Shown: piece after piece, positions 44,355-55,450 of the stretch | Layout: every line of letters starts with the position of its first letter | How positions within the stretch are numbered: the stretch's first letter is position 1 | Assembly: GCF_900497805.2 (NCBI RefSeq) | Contig: NW_020948983.1 | Span: forward strand, 22,431,572 to 22,495,571 | Length of the DNA stretch: 64,000 bases | Direction: 5' to 3' | Origin: Vombatus ursinus | Taxonomy: Eukaryota; Chordata; Mammalia; Diprotodontia; Vombatidae | Notes under the pieces: generated by a model | Databases searched by the model: none | What the model was told of the DNA's origin: nothing | Seen by the model: the letters and a program-made list of their open reading frames with translations, nothing else | Made by a program: the position numbers and the translations under genes

Positions 44355-45350
44355 GTTTTCCCATGTCCCATTCACTGCAACAAGGATCTATGTATATGTA
44401 TTATGTGAGTGACAAAAGGGTAGCAGTAATGGCAGGGAGACAGATGGGTGGAGAGTGGGTTGGGTGGCAGTTGGTTCCTGAGGATTCACTAGCCTGGTTG
44501 ATATGCCCCTTACCTTTCCACCTAGTTTGTGTGGATAGGTGTATCTAGAATCAAGTATATTTATTCATTAACTCTGTTCTGTTATATTCCAACAGCCAAG
44601 GGAGGGAAAGAGCCTAGGAATAAGTGTTGTGTTTATGGCTACTGATATAAGATGTCCATGTTATTTTCTTTTTTAATAGCAGAAACTCATTTGAAAGATT
44701 TAATAGTGCCTGTAGTCATGGTCACAACCTAGTAGGATTAAGCCTTTGATCCTGTACTTAGTGAGAGTAAAAGTTAAGTCATTTCCACATTACATCATAA
44801 CTGAGTTTTTAAAAAGTTAGTAATCCATGGGTCAAAGAAATCACTTTTACAAAATGTGCCCTTTTTCTTTTCTTTCCTTTTTTTTAAGTAAACAAAAGTC
44901 ATATGAGAACTTGTGTTACAGTCAGTGTAATGCTTTGCCACCTCGATGGAGAAGCACAATAAAGTATTTTATTCCTTCTTACCAGCCCTAGTTTCTATTG
45001 AAAATGTGTTCCACAGTTCCCTTATTGTTTGTTTGTTTGTGTGTGTGTGTGTGTGTGTATTTTAGTGAGCACTGAAAACAACTTGAATAATATATATCAT
45101 TTTTAGCATGTTTGCAGTTGTGAACTTTGAAAGTAGTGAGTTGTAATGTATTTGGAATGTCCTTTTATAAATATAAAATAAGAAGGTGCTTCCATCTTCC
45201 ATCACCTCTTCTATATAGTAGGAACTTGTGTTTCAGGGAGAAGGGAACCCATTCTATGACAAAAAAGCCAATATCAAGGCCAAGTAGGTGGTATGAATCT
45301 AAGAAATTCAGGCAAGTACGTTGGATCAAGGTATTTAGCAGTGGCTTAGA
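44355..45350. other. Unique intronic sequence with (GT)n
   Basis: A GT microsatellite lies at 45028-45058. Nothing else is recognised. Confidence 0.4.
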
Positions 45351-45354
45351 TAAA

Positions 45355-45920
45355 GCATTTGTTCAACACTTGTTATGTGGAAGGCACTGTGCTAAACACT
45401 GGGAACACAGATACAAGTAAAAATAAAACTAGCTCTTGCTCTTAAGGACCCTGTTTTTTTCTTTAAGGCAGTTGGGGTTAAGTGACTTGCCCAGGGTCAC
45501 ATAGCTAATAAGTGTCAAGTGTCTGAGGCCAAATTTGAACTCGGGTCCTCCTGACAGGGCCAGTGCTCTATCTACTGCACCACCTAGCTGTCCCTTAAGG
45601 ACCCTATTTTCTAATAGGAAAAACCAACACACAAAAGGGAGCTAGAAGGGGTGGTGGTGGTGGTAAGGGTTTAGGTAACCCAGGGCAAGTCAGAGAAGTG
45701 ATCTATGGAGTTAGAGGCTGACCCCAGATGGAAGTGAGTATGGCAGGAAAAGGACTTTTTCAAATGAGGGTTCTGAATCTGAGCTCAACAATCTAAGGAG
45801 GAATCCATAGGTATGGAAGACCTGCCAGCAAGAGAAAGCTGCTGAGCTAGAAATGAAGAAGTAGGCAGGGGAGTCAGCTAAGCTGGGTTGAAAATAGGAC
45901 TCCAGAAGTTATCATGTTTG
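45355..45920 (+). mobile_element. Composite repeat with nested SINE
   Basis: Head 'GCATTTGTTCAACACTTGTT' and 'GCACTGTGCTAAACACTGGG' are the same as at 27186 and 40700. It is split by a SINE at 45453-45593 and continues with purine-rich, locus-specific sequence (GGTGGTGGTGG at 45650). Confidence 0.6.
45453..45593 (-). mobile_element. Short SINE with perfect 12-bp TSD
   Basis: T-run, 'CAGTTGGGGTTAAGTGACTT', 'CAAGTGTCTGAGGCCAAATT' and head 'CACCACCTAGCTGTCC'. Flanking repeats CTTAAGGACCCT at 45441-45452 and 45594-45605 are identical. Confidence 0.95.
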
Positions 45921-45924
45921 AGTG

Positions 45925-47295
45925 CATTCTTCTCTTGACATGGGGAAACAACAGTTCAGCAGTGTTTAGTAAGACTCTTTCTTCCCAGCCCTAATGCTTG
46001 AATAAACCTCTTTACCTCTATCAGATACAAGGCCTATGGGAGAAAGACAGTCATAGGCCAGCACGAGACCATTATCTTGGGCATTTTTCCCCCCATTATT
46101 TAATTTGGTAACATAATTCAATTTAATTATCCTTTTCAGTAGCCAAGCCCTTAGTCTGTGCCTTAATCAAGCTTAAATTGTACTAGCAGGGCTCTAATTC
46201 TCTCTTGGCTGTCAACACACACCCATTAGTCCTTGCCCATGTATAATAGGGAGTGTAAAAGAGGGTTAAAAAATGATTTCTGCTGTTGGATCAGAATTTA
46301 CCTTTGAGTCCCTTGCTCAGTCATACTACTTGGCTGACTTCAACTTTGGACTTTGTACTGCCCATGTGAACCTGCAGTTCATGCTTGGCTTTTTTTTTGC
46401 CTTGGTTGCATTTACTTCATTTGACTTCTAGGATACATCTAATCCTTCCAGTTCTGTCCTGCAAAGTTTTAGAAGTCATGGGATCTAGACACACGGCCTG
46501 CTAACCTTTTTTTTTATATGAATAAATCTTCACACAAGGAGGTATTCAACATCGAGGATTGGGCTTTTTTCTATGGGTCCTGCTGAAGACGGTTGTGATA
46601 GGAGCAATAGGCAGGACTTGATCCTAGGACAGGAGGTTAGAGTCAGGGCCCAGTGACAGCACCTGGAGTACTCTTTCCATGGCCTATAGGCAGTGACAGT
46701 TTAGCAGCCTTAGCAGAGGGGAACAGGGCCAAGCCCTGGCAGAGTAGACAGTGGTCTGAGCCCCAGCAGTATAGGGAGGGGCAAACACATCATTGTTTAT
46801 TGACATGGGTAATGAATGGCAAAGGCAGGCTCAGTGTAACCCTTTATTTAAAGTAATCTGAAATTGATTGACCCTCTACACTGCTACCAATGCAATATTG
46901 AGTGGTCATTGAACAGTTACTCCCCAGGGAAGGCTTAGAGGACAAATGGGTAGTGTTGGTAAATCTGGCTTGCTTTTTGGTAATGGGAGGCAAGAAAGTT
47001 GAAACTGTCTACCCTTTTCCCCCAAATATGTTCTTATCCAAAGCTTGCTTTTCTGGAAAGAAATACTGTTCATGTGTAAGAAGGAGGGCAGTCCCTCAGA
47101 AGAAGCCTCTAAAGGAGTAAAGATTTATCTCCTCTCCACTATGGAGCCCCCAGAGAGACAAAATCCCAGCTGGTGGGCCAAGGGATCCTAAGAAGGTGTA
47201 GGTATAGAGTAGTAGAGTAGTTCTTGATATCAACTCTGGTATCGAGACAGGCTGCTTGCCTGGTAATGGCCTCTTAGTTATTTAACTACAGACAT
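45925..47295. other. No recognised gene
   Basis: Frames at 46653-46856 and 46902-47120 have no recognised domain. The AATAAA-bearing stretch at 45990-46010 and the T-runs at 46390 and 46510 are not diagnostic. Confidence 0.35.
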
Positions 47296-47299
47296 ACAT

Positions 47300-47300
<1 letters not shown>

Positions 47301-47332
<32 letters not shown>
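47301..47332. repeat. (CA)n microsatellite
   Basis: Sixteen CA units. Confidence 0.98.
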
Positions 47333-47333
<1 letters not shown>

Positions 47334-47334
47334 C

Positions 47335-48190
47335 CTGTGCTATGTATTTGTTGACTGTGCAGTAGGTGAAATCATCTTTGCTACGGCCCTTACTTTCCTA
47401 GTGCTACTCTTACTCAGGGTCACCTCTTTACATTGGTGTCCCATTGTGAAATAAAATAAAAAGATTTGGCATCATATGGCCTAGGTAGTGTTTAGGTCTG
47501 GAACTCAGTCCTGAAGTTAGGGAGAAGGATGTATTGAGACCTGGAATTTCTAGAGTTTGTTTCCCTATATTAATTTACTCTTTCAGGGGGCTGTTAAATT
47601 GATCATTGTCTTTGTTTTTATTTATTTTTCTTCTATTTTAATTTTCCCTTTCCTCTTCCGCTGCTGCATGGCAGATTTCTTGAATCCTTAGGGTCATAGT
47701 TGCCCTTAAAACCGTTTAACTAATGGAAGGTCCACTAGAAGACCTTTAGGACTTTGCCATTAGAGAGTATATATAGTATAGTGGGAATAATAATCTTATA
47801 AGGAATTTAAATTGTGCTCCAGGTTTAATTGATTTAAGGGACTAAGGCTTGGACCATAGACCTACCTTCCTAGTTGTCTGAGTACAAAAACAGCAAAAAT
47901 GTGTGGAGCAGATCCTACCTCACGTTTCTGACCACAGACCAGTAGCCTGACCAAACCTGCAAAAGAAAGCTTCGATCAACTGACTCAAGGTCATGTCCTG
48001 GAAGGACATACCTTCCCTGCTCTAAATATCCTTCTCTAGCTTGGACTAAGTAAACCTCCTTTTGTTAATTGTTATTTGGCCTATGAGTATCTCATTTCAT
48101 TTTAATTTCAAGCCTGAAATGTGCTAGAGCCGTGCTCTGCTGGCATGGTCTTCAAAAATTCAGCATCCCTTCCATTCCGTGATGAAGCAT
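47335..48190. other. No recognised gene
   Basis: The part at 47900-48120 ('CTTGGACTAAGTAAACCTCC') might be a fragment of an old LTR, but no ends are visible. Confidence 0.3.
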
Positions 48191-48205
48191 AAGAGTACAA
48201 CTTTA

Positions 48206-48640
48206 TTTTTTTTCTTTTTTTAAAAAAAATTAATCTGTCCTATTGAAATTGTTTTTCCATCTGTTTCTTTTTAAAAAATTTTTTAGTTTATTTATTTTTA
48301 GTTTTCAACATTCACTTCCACAAGATTTTGAGTTCCAAATTTTCTCCCCATCTTATCCCTCCCCCAACCCCAAAACAGCATACATTCTGAATACCCTTTC
48401 CCCTAATCTGCCTGCACACCCAAGCCAAACTGCATTTCTCTCCCAGTCTGGTGCAATAGACCTTTCCAATCAACCATCCAGATCGTCTTGGGCCAGAAAT
48501 TTGTTTCACTCTGTGTTTTTGTGAGTTCTGCTGCTCTAGAATTTGTTTAGAGCCATTTTTTTTACTGGTATTTGGAGGGGTTTCAGGGAGAGCTCAAGCA
48601 AGTCACTGCTTTTACTCTGCCATTTTGGCTCTGCCTACTG
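48206..48640 (-). mobile_element. Internally deleted L1 (5' UTR joined to 3' end)
   Basis: On the minus strand it starts with 'GGCAGAGCCAAAATGGCAGA', the L1 5' terminus (human GAGGAGCCAAGATGGCCGA). It continues for about 220 bp of 5' UTR, then passes directly into the L1 3' UTR ('TTTGGAACTCAAAATCTTG') and an A-rich tail (T-run at 48206-48240 on the plus strand). Both ORFs are absent. Identical 14-bp repeats AGAGTACAACTTTA at 48192-48205 and 48641-48654 show that it was inserted in this 435-bp form. Confidence 0.85.
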
Positions 48641-48827
48641 AGAGTACAACTTTAGTAGAGATTCATGAAGTCTGGGAAGGCCATTATGGATGTGATTTTG
48701 AGAAATAGACTCCTAATCTGAAGATATTACTCAGCCATTAAGCATTTATTAACTGTCTATTAAGTAATAGACACTATGCTATGGTAGCTCTCTAAGAATG
48801 TACGTTAATAGCGACTGACCTGTAATG

Positions 48828-49312
48828 TTTCCAGTATGATATTGAACAGCAGTGGTGATAATGGACATCCTTGTGTCACCCTTGACCTGATTGGAAATGC
48901 TTCTAGCTTGTCCCCATTACATATGATGCTTGCTGAAGATTTTAGGTAGATAGTACTTATTATTTTAAGGAAGACTTCATTTATTCCTATGTTCTCTAGT
49001 GTTTTTAATAGGAATGGGTGTTGTATTTTGTCAAAAGCTTTTTCTGCATCTATTGAGATGATCATGTTGTTTCTGTTAGTTTTGTTGTTGATATGATCAG
49101 TTATGCTGATAGTTTTCCTAATATTGAACCAGCCCTGCATTCCTGGTATAAATCCTATCTGGTCATAGTGTATTATTCTTGTGATAAGTGCATTCCTGGT
49201 ATAAATCCTATCTGGTCATAGTGTATTATTCTTGTGATAAGTTGTTGTAATCTATTTGCTAATTTTTTATTTAAAATTTTTGCATCTATATTCATTAGGG
49301 AAATTGGTCTAT
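48828..49312 (-). mobile_element. L1 ORF2 reverse-transcriptase fragment
   Basis: The minus-strand frame at 48805-49140 reads '[20 protein letters not shown]' and '[18 protein letters not shown]', the L1 RT palm (human [16 protein letters not shown]...[14 protein letters not shown]). The catalytic FADD region lies beyond the fragment. Neither an L1 5' nor 3' end is present. Confidence 0.95.
49137..49242. repeat. Perfect 53-bp tandem duplication in the L1 fragment
   Basis: The unit at 49137-49189 (starting GCATTCCTGGTATAAATCC) is repeated exactly at 49190-49242. 53 is not a multiple of three, so it shifts the ORF2 frame. The identity of the copies implies that it is recent. Confidence 0.9.
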
Positions 49313-49460
49313 TTCATATATATTATATATAACACAGATTATATATATAACATAGTTTATATATACATACATATATAAAACATATTATATATATTATATA
49401 TATAACATAGTTTATATATACATATATAAAAACATGTTATATATATAATATATATATAAC
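49313..49460. repeat. TA-rich tract
   Basis: Long TATATA runs with repeated 'ATAACATAGTTTATATATAC' modules. Confidence 0.9.
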
Positions 49461-49514
49461 ACAGATCGGCCGCTATTAACGTACATTTTTAGAGAATGTA
49501 CCTGGGGTATGTAG

Positions 49515-49600
49515 AAATTGCTGAAGGTCACACAGGTGTTAAAGGTAGGACTTGAACCCAGGTCTTTCAGACTGAAGTTGGCTCTCTAGCCACTATTCAA
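49515..49600 (-). mobile_element. MIR fragment, antisense
   Basis: 'GAAGGTCACACAGGTGTTAA', 'GGACTTGAACCCAGGTCTTT' and 'CTCTCTAGCCACTAT'. Confidence 0.7.
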
Positions 49601-49604
49601 GATT

Positions 49605-50040
49605 TAATTTCAGTAAAGTAATTACAAGGGAAAAAAAATTATACAAAGTGATAGGGTTGCATATTCTAGTTTCTGAAGGTAGATTAAAACTATACACTAG
49701 TTGTTTTTCCCATTGTGATAGGCATTTGACTTTTCAGATCGTCAATTAGCTAAATTTTAGTTGTCTTCAGTTTGGAAACAAAAGCTGCTCTCTTCAAGGA
49801 CTGGCACTAGGGAACATCTGAGCTTACTATACTAAGTCAGCTAGAAACTCTTAGAGATGAAAAAGATAGTGAAAAAATTATTGGTACATTTTTATTTTAA
49901 GTAACAGACGCTTGCCAGTTAGCACCCAAACAAACTGCCCACACAGAGTACATTCTCTGAAAACAGTTAAAGAAAATCATCCAATAGCTATTTTGTAGCA
50001 TGTTACTCTCGAATTTTGTAATTCAAAAAGATCTTATGGA
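49605..50040. other. No recognised element
   Basis: Unique-looking intronic sequence. Confidence 0.4.
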
Positions 50041-50045
50041 AAGAA

Positions 50046-50305
50046 GTGGGTCAGCTGAATGGTAAAGTGGATAATATCTGGCTTAGAGTCAGGAGATGAC
50101 TCATCTTCCCGAGTTCAAATCTGGTCTCAGATACTAGCTATATGACCCTGGGTAAGTCACTTAATCCTATTTGCCTCAGTTTTCTCATCTGTCAAATGAG
50201 CTGGAGAAGGAAATGGTAAACCTTTCCAGTATTTTTGCTAAGAAAACCCTAAATGAGGTCATGGAGAGTTGGACATAACTGAAAAGTGACTGAGCAACAA
50301 AAAAT
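50046..50305 (+). mobile_element. Long marsupial SINE
   Basis: 'GAGTTCAAATCTGGTCTCAG', 'CCTGGGTAAGTCACTTAATC', 'AAATGAGCTGGAGAAGGAAA' and 'GAGGTCATGGAGAGTTGG'. Complete sense copy. Confidence 0.9.
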
Positions 50306-50399
50306 GGGAAGAATGTGTGCTTTAACTTCTAAAACTTTGGAACTAAATTGTTGTATTTTACTTAGGTTTTTAAATTTTAATTTAATTTAATGTTGTTTT

Positions 50400-50752
50400 T
50401 ATGCTGTTGTGTGTATTGTTCTTTTAGCTTTACTTTCTTCATTTTGCACCAGTCTTCCCATGTTTCTCTCAAACATTGAACTTTGCAGTACAATCATATA
50501 CTGTTAAATTTATATGCCACAGTTTGTTCAACCATTACCCACTTTATTGGACACATTTTCCTAACTTTCTGTTATCACAAATAATGTTGTCATGAATATT
50601 TTTGTACACATAGATATTTTATTTTTGTTTTAGGCTATCTTTAACTTTAGAGTATAATTCCACTATTAGGATCTGTGGCTCAAAGGGTATGGATAATTTA
50701 GCAACTTTTCTTGCATAATTCCAAATTGTTTTCCAGAACAGTTGGACCAATT
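50400..50752 (-). mobile_element. Diverged L1 ORF2 3' region, antisense
   Basis: 'CAGTACAATCATATACTGTT', 'GCCACAGTTTGTTCAACCAT', 'ATGAATATTTTTGTACACAT' and 'CAAATTGTTTTCCAGAACAG' follow the order seen in the L1s at 20400-20700 and 29830-30070. Confidence 0.75.
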
Positions 50753-50754
50753 CA

Positions 50755-51185
50755 AGTCAAGTGAGCACTGTGTTGAGTCCTTGGAGTACAAAGAAAGGCA
50801 AAAAACTATCCATGTTCTCAAGGAGCTTTTGTTCTCATGGGAGTGAAAATATGCAAACAACTATGTACACACAAAATAATATATAAAATAAATTAAGGTT
50901 AATCTCAGGCAAGACATTAGCATTAAAGGGGATCAAGAAAGATTTCTTGCAGAAGATAAGATTTGTTAACTGGGGCTTGAAGGAAGCTATGAAAGACGGG
51001 AGGTAGAGATGAGGAGGGGGGAGGATTCCAGGCATGGGGGCAGACAGTGAAAATAGAGTCAGGAGCTTTGTTAGGAACATCAAAGAGGCCAGTGTCACTG
51101 GATTGCAGAATATGTAGAAAGGAATCAAGGTATAAGACTAGAAAGCTAGGGAGATCTTTAAAAGTAAAAACAAGATTTTATATTG
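50755..51185 (+). mobile_element. Long old interspersed repeat
   Basis: 'AGTCAAGTGAGCACTGTG', 'TCAAGGAGCTTTTGTTCTCA', 'GGGGCTTGAAGGAAGCTATG', 'GAGGATTCCAGGCATGGGGG' and 'GCCAGTGTCACTGGATTGCA'. Same family as 7915 and 15765, ending right before the L1 at 51245. Confidence 0.65.
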
Positions 51186-52251
51186 GAACCATTGATCTGA
51201 AAAAATAAGAATAAAATAATCACAGTTATTTTTCCAACCCAGATTAGCTTAGGGAGTTCTTCAGACACTGGGGATATGGTCTATCCAGGAGCATGAAGCG
51301 TGGAACGTAGTCTAGTACATAAAAGAAGACTGAGGTTGTATGTACCAGAGCATGAAGAGGTCCCAGACCTGTATAGAGGGGCCCAATCTTGTGCAAAGTA
51401 CAGGAATCAGCTGGCAATTCCATCACTACCCGGTTCTAGTTCACAGATACATAGTGGATTGAGGAGGGGACCTGAGTTTAGGTGTGGCATTTCAGAATCA
51501 GGAAGAGTTGTGGGCCTTAGTTATGTCTTGAGTGAGGAGCAAGTTCAGAAGCAAGCAGCAGAGATCTGTGGCTCTGATCCCAAGGGCAGATTGGGGGTCT
51601 TAATTCTGGCCTCCAGCCTGAAAAGGAACAACCAGGCAGGACGGGAATCCGAGACCAAAGGAGATCCTGCATTCTGTCACTCTGAACCAACAAGCTTTCC
51701 AGGTAGCTGATGATGATAACTGAGTCCAGCAAAAGTCTACTGTAACTCCAGCCAAGGACAAGCCAGTAGATGTGTTACTCATTCCCAAACTCATGTTGGA
51801 AACTTGTAGAGCTTAAATTAGAAGGGCAGTGATAAGACATTGTTCTGGGGCAGACTAACTTTGGGAGCACTGAAACCTTGCATGTCCCCAACCTGAGCTC
51901 TTCCTGAAATCCTGAATAGCACATTTATTACTCGAATAAAGTAACAGAAGGATGACCCAAAAGGACATAAGCACAGCTCAGACATCTCTTGCAGAAATAC
52001 TTGGAGGAAGGCTCTAATAAAGTCTAAAGACTGGAAGTAGGCTGGAAGAATATACAAAAAAAAAAAAAGAATCTTATCATAAAGAGCTATTATGGAGATA
52101 GGGATGCTAAAGATAATAGTTCCAGAAGAATGAATTCAAAACATCTCCAAGCAAAGCCTCAAAAAAAAAACATAGCTTTGACACAAGTTCAATTAGAATT
52201 CCTGCAAAAGATAAAGCAAGAGTTAAAAATTATTTAAAAAATCAAGTGAGA

Positions 52252-53940
52252 AACACCAGAGTGACAAGAAGCGGTATAGTTGAGCTTCCCTTCACAAAAC
52301 TTGCATCTCACCAACTCCAGATGGGGAAATCTTGAAAAAGTCGCAGTGAGTCGTTTCTCCAGCCCAGCATAGGTAGACAGACAGATCTGTGGACACTGGG
52401 GATGTGGTTGGTCCAGGAACAAGTCTTAGAGCACAGTATCCAGAGAGAGATTGTGTACTAGGGGAAGAAGAAGTCTCAGACCCATATGAAGGCATTGGAA
52501 CAGGGACAAGTGCACACTGACAGCTTTGTTGCTCACTACCCATTTCAGGGTATTCATTGATTCAGAGCATACTGAGAAGAGACCTTGTGCATGAGTTGAT
52601 GTTCCCAGATTAGGGTGGGCCTGTGTGGTGTAACAAGAAAAGAGGAAGTTCAGAAGCTAGCAGCAGTGGCAGCAGCAGCAAAGTGACTCAAACTCCAGGC
52701 ACCATAACAGGGTAAAATTTCCAGCTTCTGGTCCAGCCTGTATAGCAGTATCCAGGGGGAGGAATCCCAGACCAAAGGAGAGCTTATATTTCTGATAACT
52801 CTGAACCAGCAGAGCTTTTTAAGTGGCAGATAGGGGTTGAGTCTAGCAGCAGTCTGCTCTTCATCAGACCTAGACCTGTGTCAAGAAGTTTTAGAGCTCA
52901 GACCTGGGTGGGTACCAATCATATTTTGCCCTGGATCAAACCACTTGGGGAGCACTAAAAGCTTACAGGTTCCTAGCCTGTCCCTGAGATTGTGGAACAT
53001 TACTCAGTAGCCTGAGAAAGCAGCAACAGCATCAGCCCCAAGACCTTCCATCCAGAAGTGCTACATACCCAGAAAATAATGAATCTAAATTGTGTACAGT
53101 AAAGCTTAAGAGAAAAACACAGCTTGCATTAAAAAATCAACTATAATTCCTAGAAAAGATAAAGCAAGAACTTAAAGAGTTGGAATTTTTTATAAATGAA
53201 ATGAGAATGTTTGACAAAAAATTGGAAAAGAAGTGAATGCTATGGAAGAAAGAATTGGAAAGGGAATTAATATCTTGGCACAAGAGGTACAAGCATTCCT
53301 GATGAAAAGATGAGAGTGTGCAAGTAGACATCTATACTAATGAGGGAGGATTTGGAGTTATCATGACTCTTGAATCTTACTGTCATCCTAACTGGTCAAG
53401 AGAGGGATAAAATATGCATGCAGGCAAAATTGGGTATAGAAATTCATTTCACTCAACAGAGAATTAAGAGTGAAAAAGGAGAAGGAGGTATGGAAAATTG
53501 GAGGAAGAATAGATTAGTACTAAGGAATTAGAGAGAGGGATTAGTACTAAGCAAAACAAACTCTAAGGTTGTACAAAAATATAGCTTTTTTTGAAGTGAC
53601 AAGGACCCATAAACTGGAGAACTGGAGAATGGTCAGATACATCTGATTGAACACTATTGTTGTACTGAATTCTTATCAACATAATGACCAACCATGATTC
53701 CTGAGACTAATGGTGAAACATGCTATCCCCCTCCTCAAAGAGAAGTGAAGGACTCAGGAAGCAGAATGAGAGTTTTTTTTCTTACATGACCAATATGGAA
53801 AGTAGTTTTGATTGACTATATGTAATTGTCATGAGTTTTTCTTGGAGGGGGGGGGAGATGGGGCAGGATGGGTTAGCCTGGGAGGCTGAATTTTGAAAAT
53901 TTTGAGAAGATGAATTTTGGCTGATTGAAACAAATACTTG
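52252..53940 (+). mobile_element. Second internally deleted L1, nested in the first
   Basis: It has 5' UTR-like sequence homologous to 51262-52190 (shared 'GACCAAAGGAGA', 'CACTGGGGAT', 'AGTTCAGAAGC') and an ORF1 start ('AAAGATAAAGCAAGAACTTA', 'GAAAGAATTGGAAAGGGAAT'). It then jumps to sequence like the ORF1-ORF2 spacer (about 53340-53560) and on to the 3' UTR ('CAACCATGATTCCTGAG', 53685). The host L1 breaks at 'AAAAAATCAAGTGAGA' (52236-52251) and resumes at 'AAAAAAATCAGTGAGA' (53941), a near-perfect target-site duplication. Confidence 0.7.
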
Positions 53941-54884
53941 AAAAAAATCAGTGAGAGTGCTAGATGAAAAAATGGGAAAAGAAATGAGTTGTGGAAGAAA
54001 GAATTGGAATGAGAATTAACAACTTGGAATAAAACTTTACCCAAGAAACAAGCTCCACGAAAATTACAATGGACTGAATAGAAGCTATTGGCAGCATGAG
54101 ACAACACGAAATATTAAAACAAAGTCAAAAGACTGGAAAAATCAAAGAAAATGCCAGGTATCTCATAGCAAAAACAACTGACTGGAAAACAGAAAAGAGA
54201 TTTTTCAGAATCATTGGATGACTTGAAAGCCATGACCAAAAAAAGCTTATCAGAAAAGAAAGCTGCCCAGATTTCTAACTTTCAGAGAGCAAAATGAAAA
54301 TTGAAGGAATCCACCAGAGTCACCTCCTAAAAATAAATAAAAAACTCCCTGGAATATTATTGCCAAAATCTAGAGTTTTCAGGTGAAAGAAAAAATACCA
54401 GAAGCAGCCAGAAAGAAAGAATTCAAGTACTGAAGAGAATGAGCAGCTACACGATTCAGCACTCATCACTGTGAAGAAGTGGAACATTTGGAATTCATTT
54501 CAGAACCCTAAAGATACAGGCTTATAACTAAGAATAATTTACTGGGTGAAACTGAGTATAATTCTAAAAAGCAAAAAATGGACCTCTAGTGAAACAGAAG
54601 AGTTCCAAATATTCATAATAAAAGTTGCAGAGAAACTTTGAAATACCAACAAATGAAGAGAAACACAAAAAGGTAAGTATGAATGAGCAATAACTAATAA
54701 TAATGATAAAACTAATTTTATTCTAATATGAAGAGATGTTAAATGTGATCCCTCAGAACCCTGTTATCATGAAGGACCATAGAGGCAGTCTGATAGGACT
54801 GGGAGTAGTTTGTTGTGCTTTTGATGAGCTTAAACAAGAATAGAAAGGAAGGGGAAAGGAATGTTAGGGGAGGAAGCAAGAAAA

Positions 54885-54945
54885 CAAGCCTTTATTAAGT
54901 GCTTACTGTATACTAGACACTGTGCTAAGTCCTTTGCAAAATTTA
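54885..54945 (+). mobile_element. Small 'CATTTATTAAG'-type insert in L1
   Basis: 'GCCTTTATTAAGTGCTTACT' and 'GACACTGTGCTAAGTCCTTT' interrupt the L1 spacer. Confidence 0.6.
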
Positions 54946-55184
54946 AGTTATCTAATTTGTGGAGAAAATTATCAAGGAAAATTAGCTCACATAATCAGGA
55001 TGTGAAAATAGAAGACCATACTAAGAAGGGTAGGGATGGGAGGTGGGAAGTGAGCAACACTTAAACCTCACTCACATCTGGTCAGCAGAGGGAAGAATAC
55101 ACTCATACAGAATTTAGTACAGAAATACATTTACTGGGAAACCGGAGGAAAAAGTGGATAAGAGGGAGGGTAGATTAAGGGAAA

Positions 55185-55450
55185 GATTTTTTTGTTCAGT
55201 TGTTTTAGTCATTTCTGACTCTTTGTGACCCCATTTGGAGTTTTCTTGGCAAAGATTCTGGAGTGGTTTGCCATTTCCTTCTCCAGCTCATTTTACAGAT
55301 GAGAAGGAAACTGAGGCAAACAGGGTGAAGTAAGTGACTTGCCCAGTGTCACGTAGCTACTAAGTGTCTGAGGCTGGATTTGAACTCATGAAGATGAGTC
55401 TTCCTGACTCCAGGTCCAGCACTCTATCCACTGCACCAGCTATCTATCCA
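55185..55450 (-). mobile_element. Long SINE in L1, antisense
   Basis: 'GTTCAGTTGTTTTAGTCATT', 'CCCATTTGGAGTTTTCTTGG', 'AAGTGACTTGCCCAGTGTCA' and head 'CTGCACCAGCTATC'. Flanks AAGGGAAAGA and AAGGAAAAAA suggest the target duplication. Confidence 0.92.

Larger units (their letters stand above)
48790..49494. mobile_element. 705-bp unit bounded by 34-bp inverted repeats
   Basis: The left arm 48790-48823 and the right arm 49461-49494 are inverted copies matching at 30 of 34 positions by eye. The core 'AATGTACGTTAATAGCG' (left) is exact against 'CGCTATTAACGTACATT' (right). TA dinucleotides lie near both the outer and inner ends of the arms. Between the arms lie an L1 ORF2 fragment and a TA-rich tract. 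This could be a mariner-like miniature element carrying an L1 piece, or two half copies of a palindromic element facing an L1. Not resolved. Confidence 0.5.

Noticed and set aside
45028-45058. Regular repeats as possible CRISPR-like arrays
   Set aside because: They are simple dinucleotide microsatellites without spacers, in a vertebrate genome.
47900-48120. Possible LTR fragment ending near 'AAGTAAACCTCC'
   Set aside because: Only one weak signature, with no definable ends.
51300-51710. 136-codon plus-strand frame
   Set aside because: It lies in the 5' UTR-like region of the old L1, and a diverged copy downstream (52.4-52.9 kb) does not keep it open.
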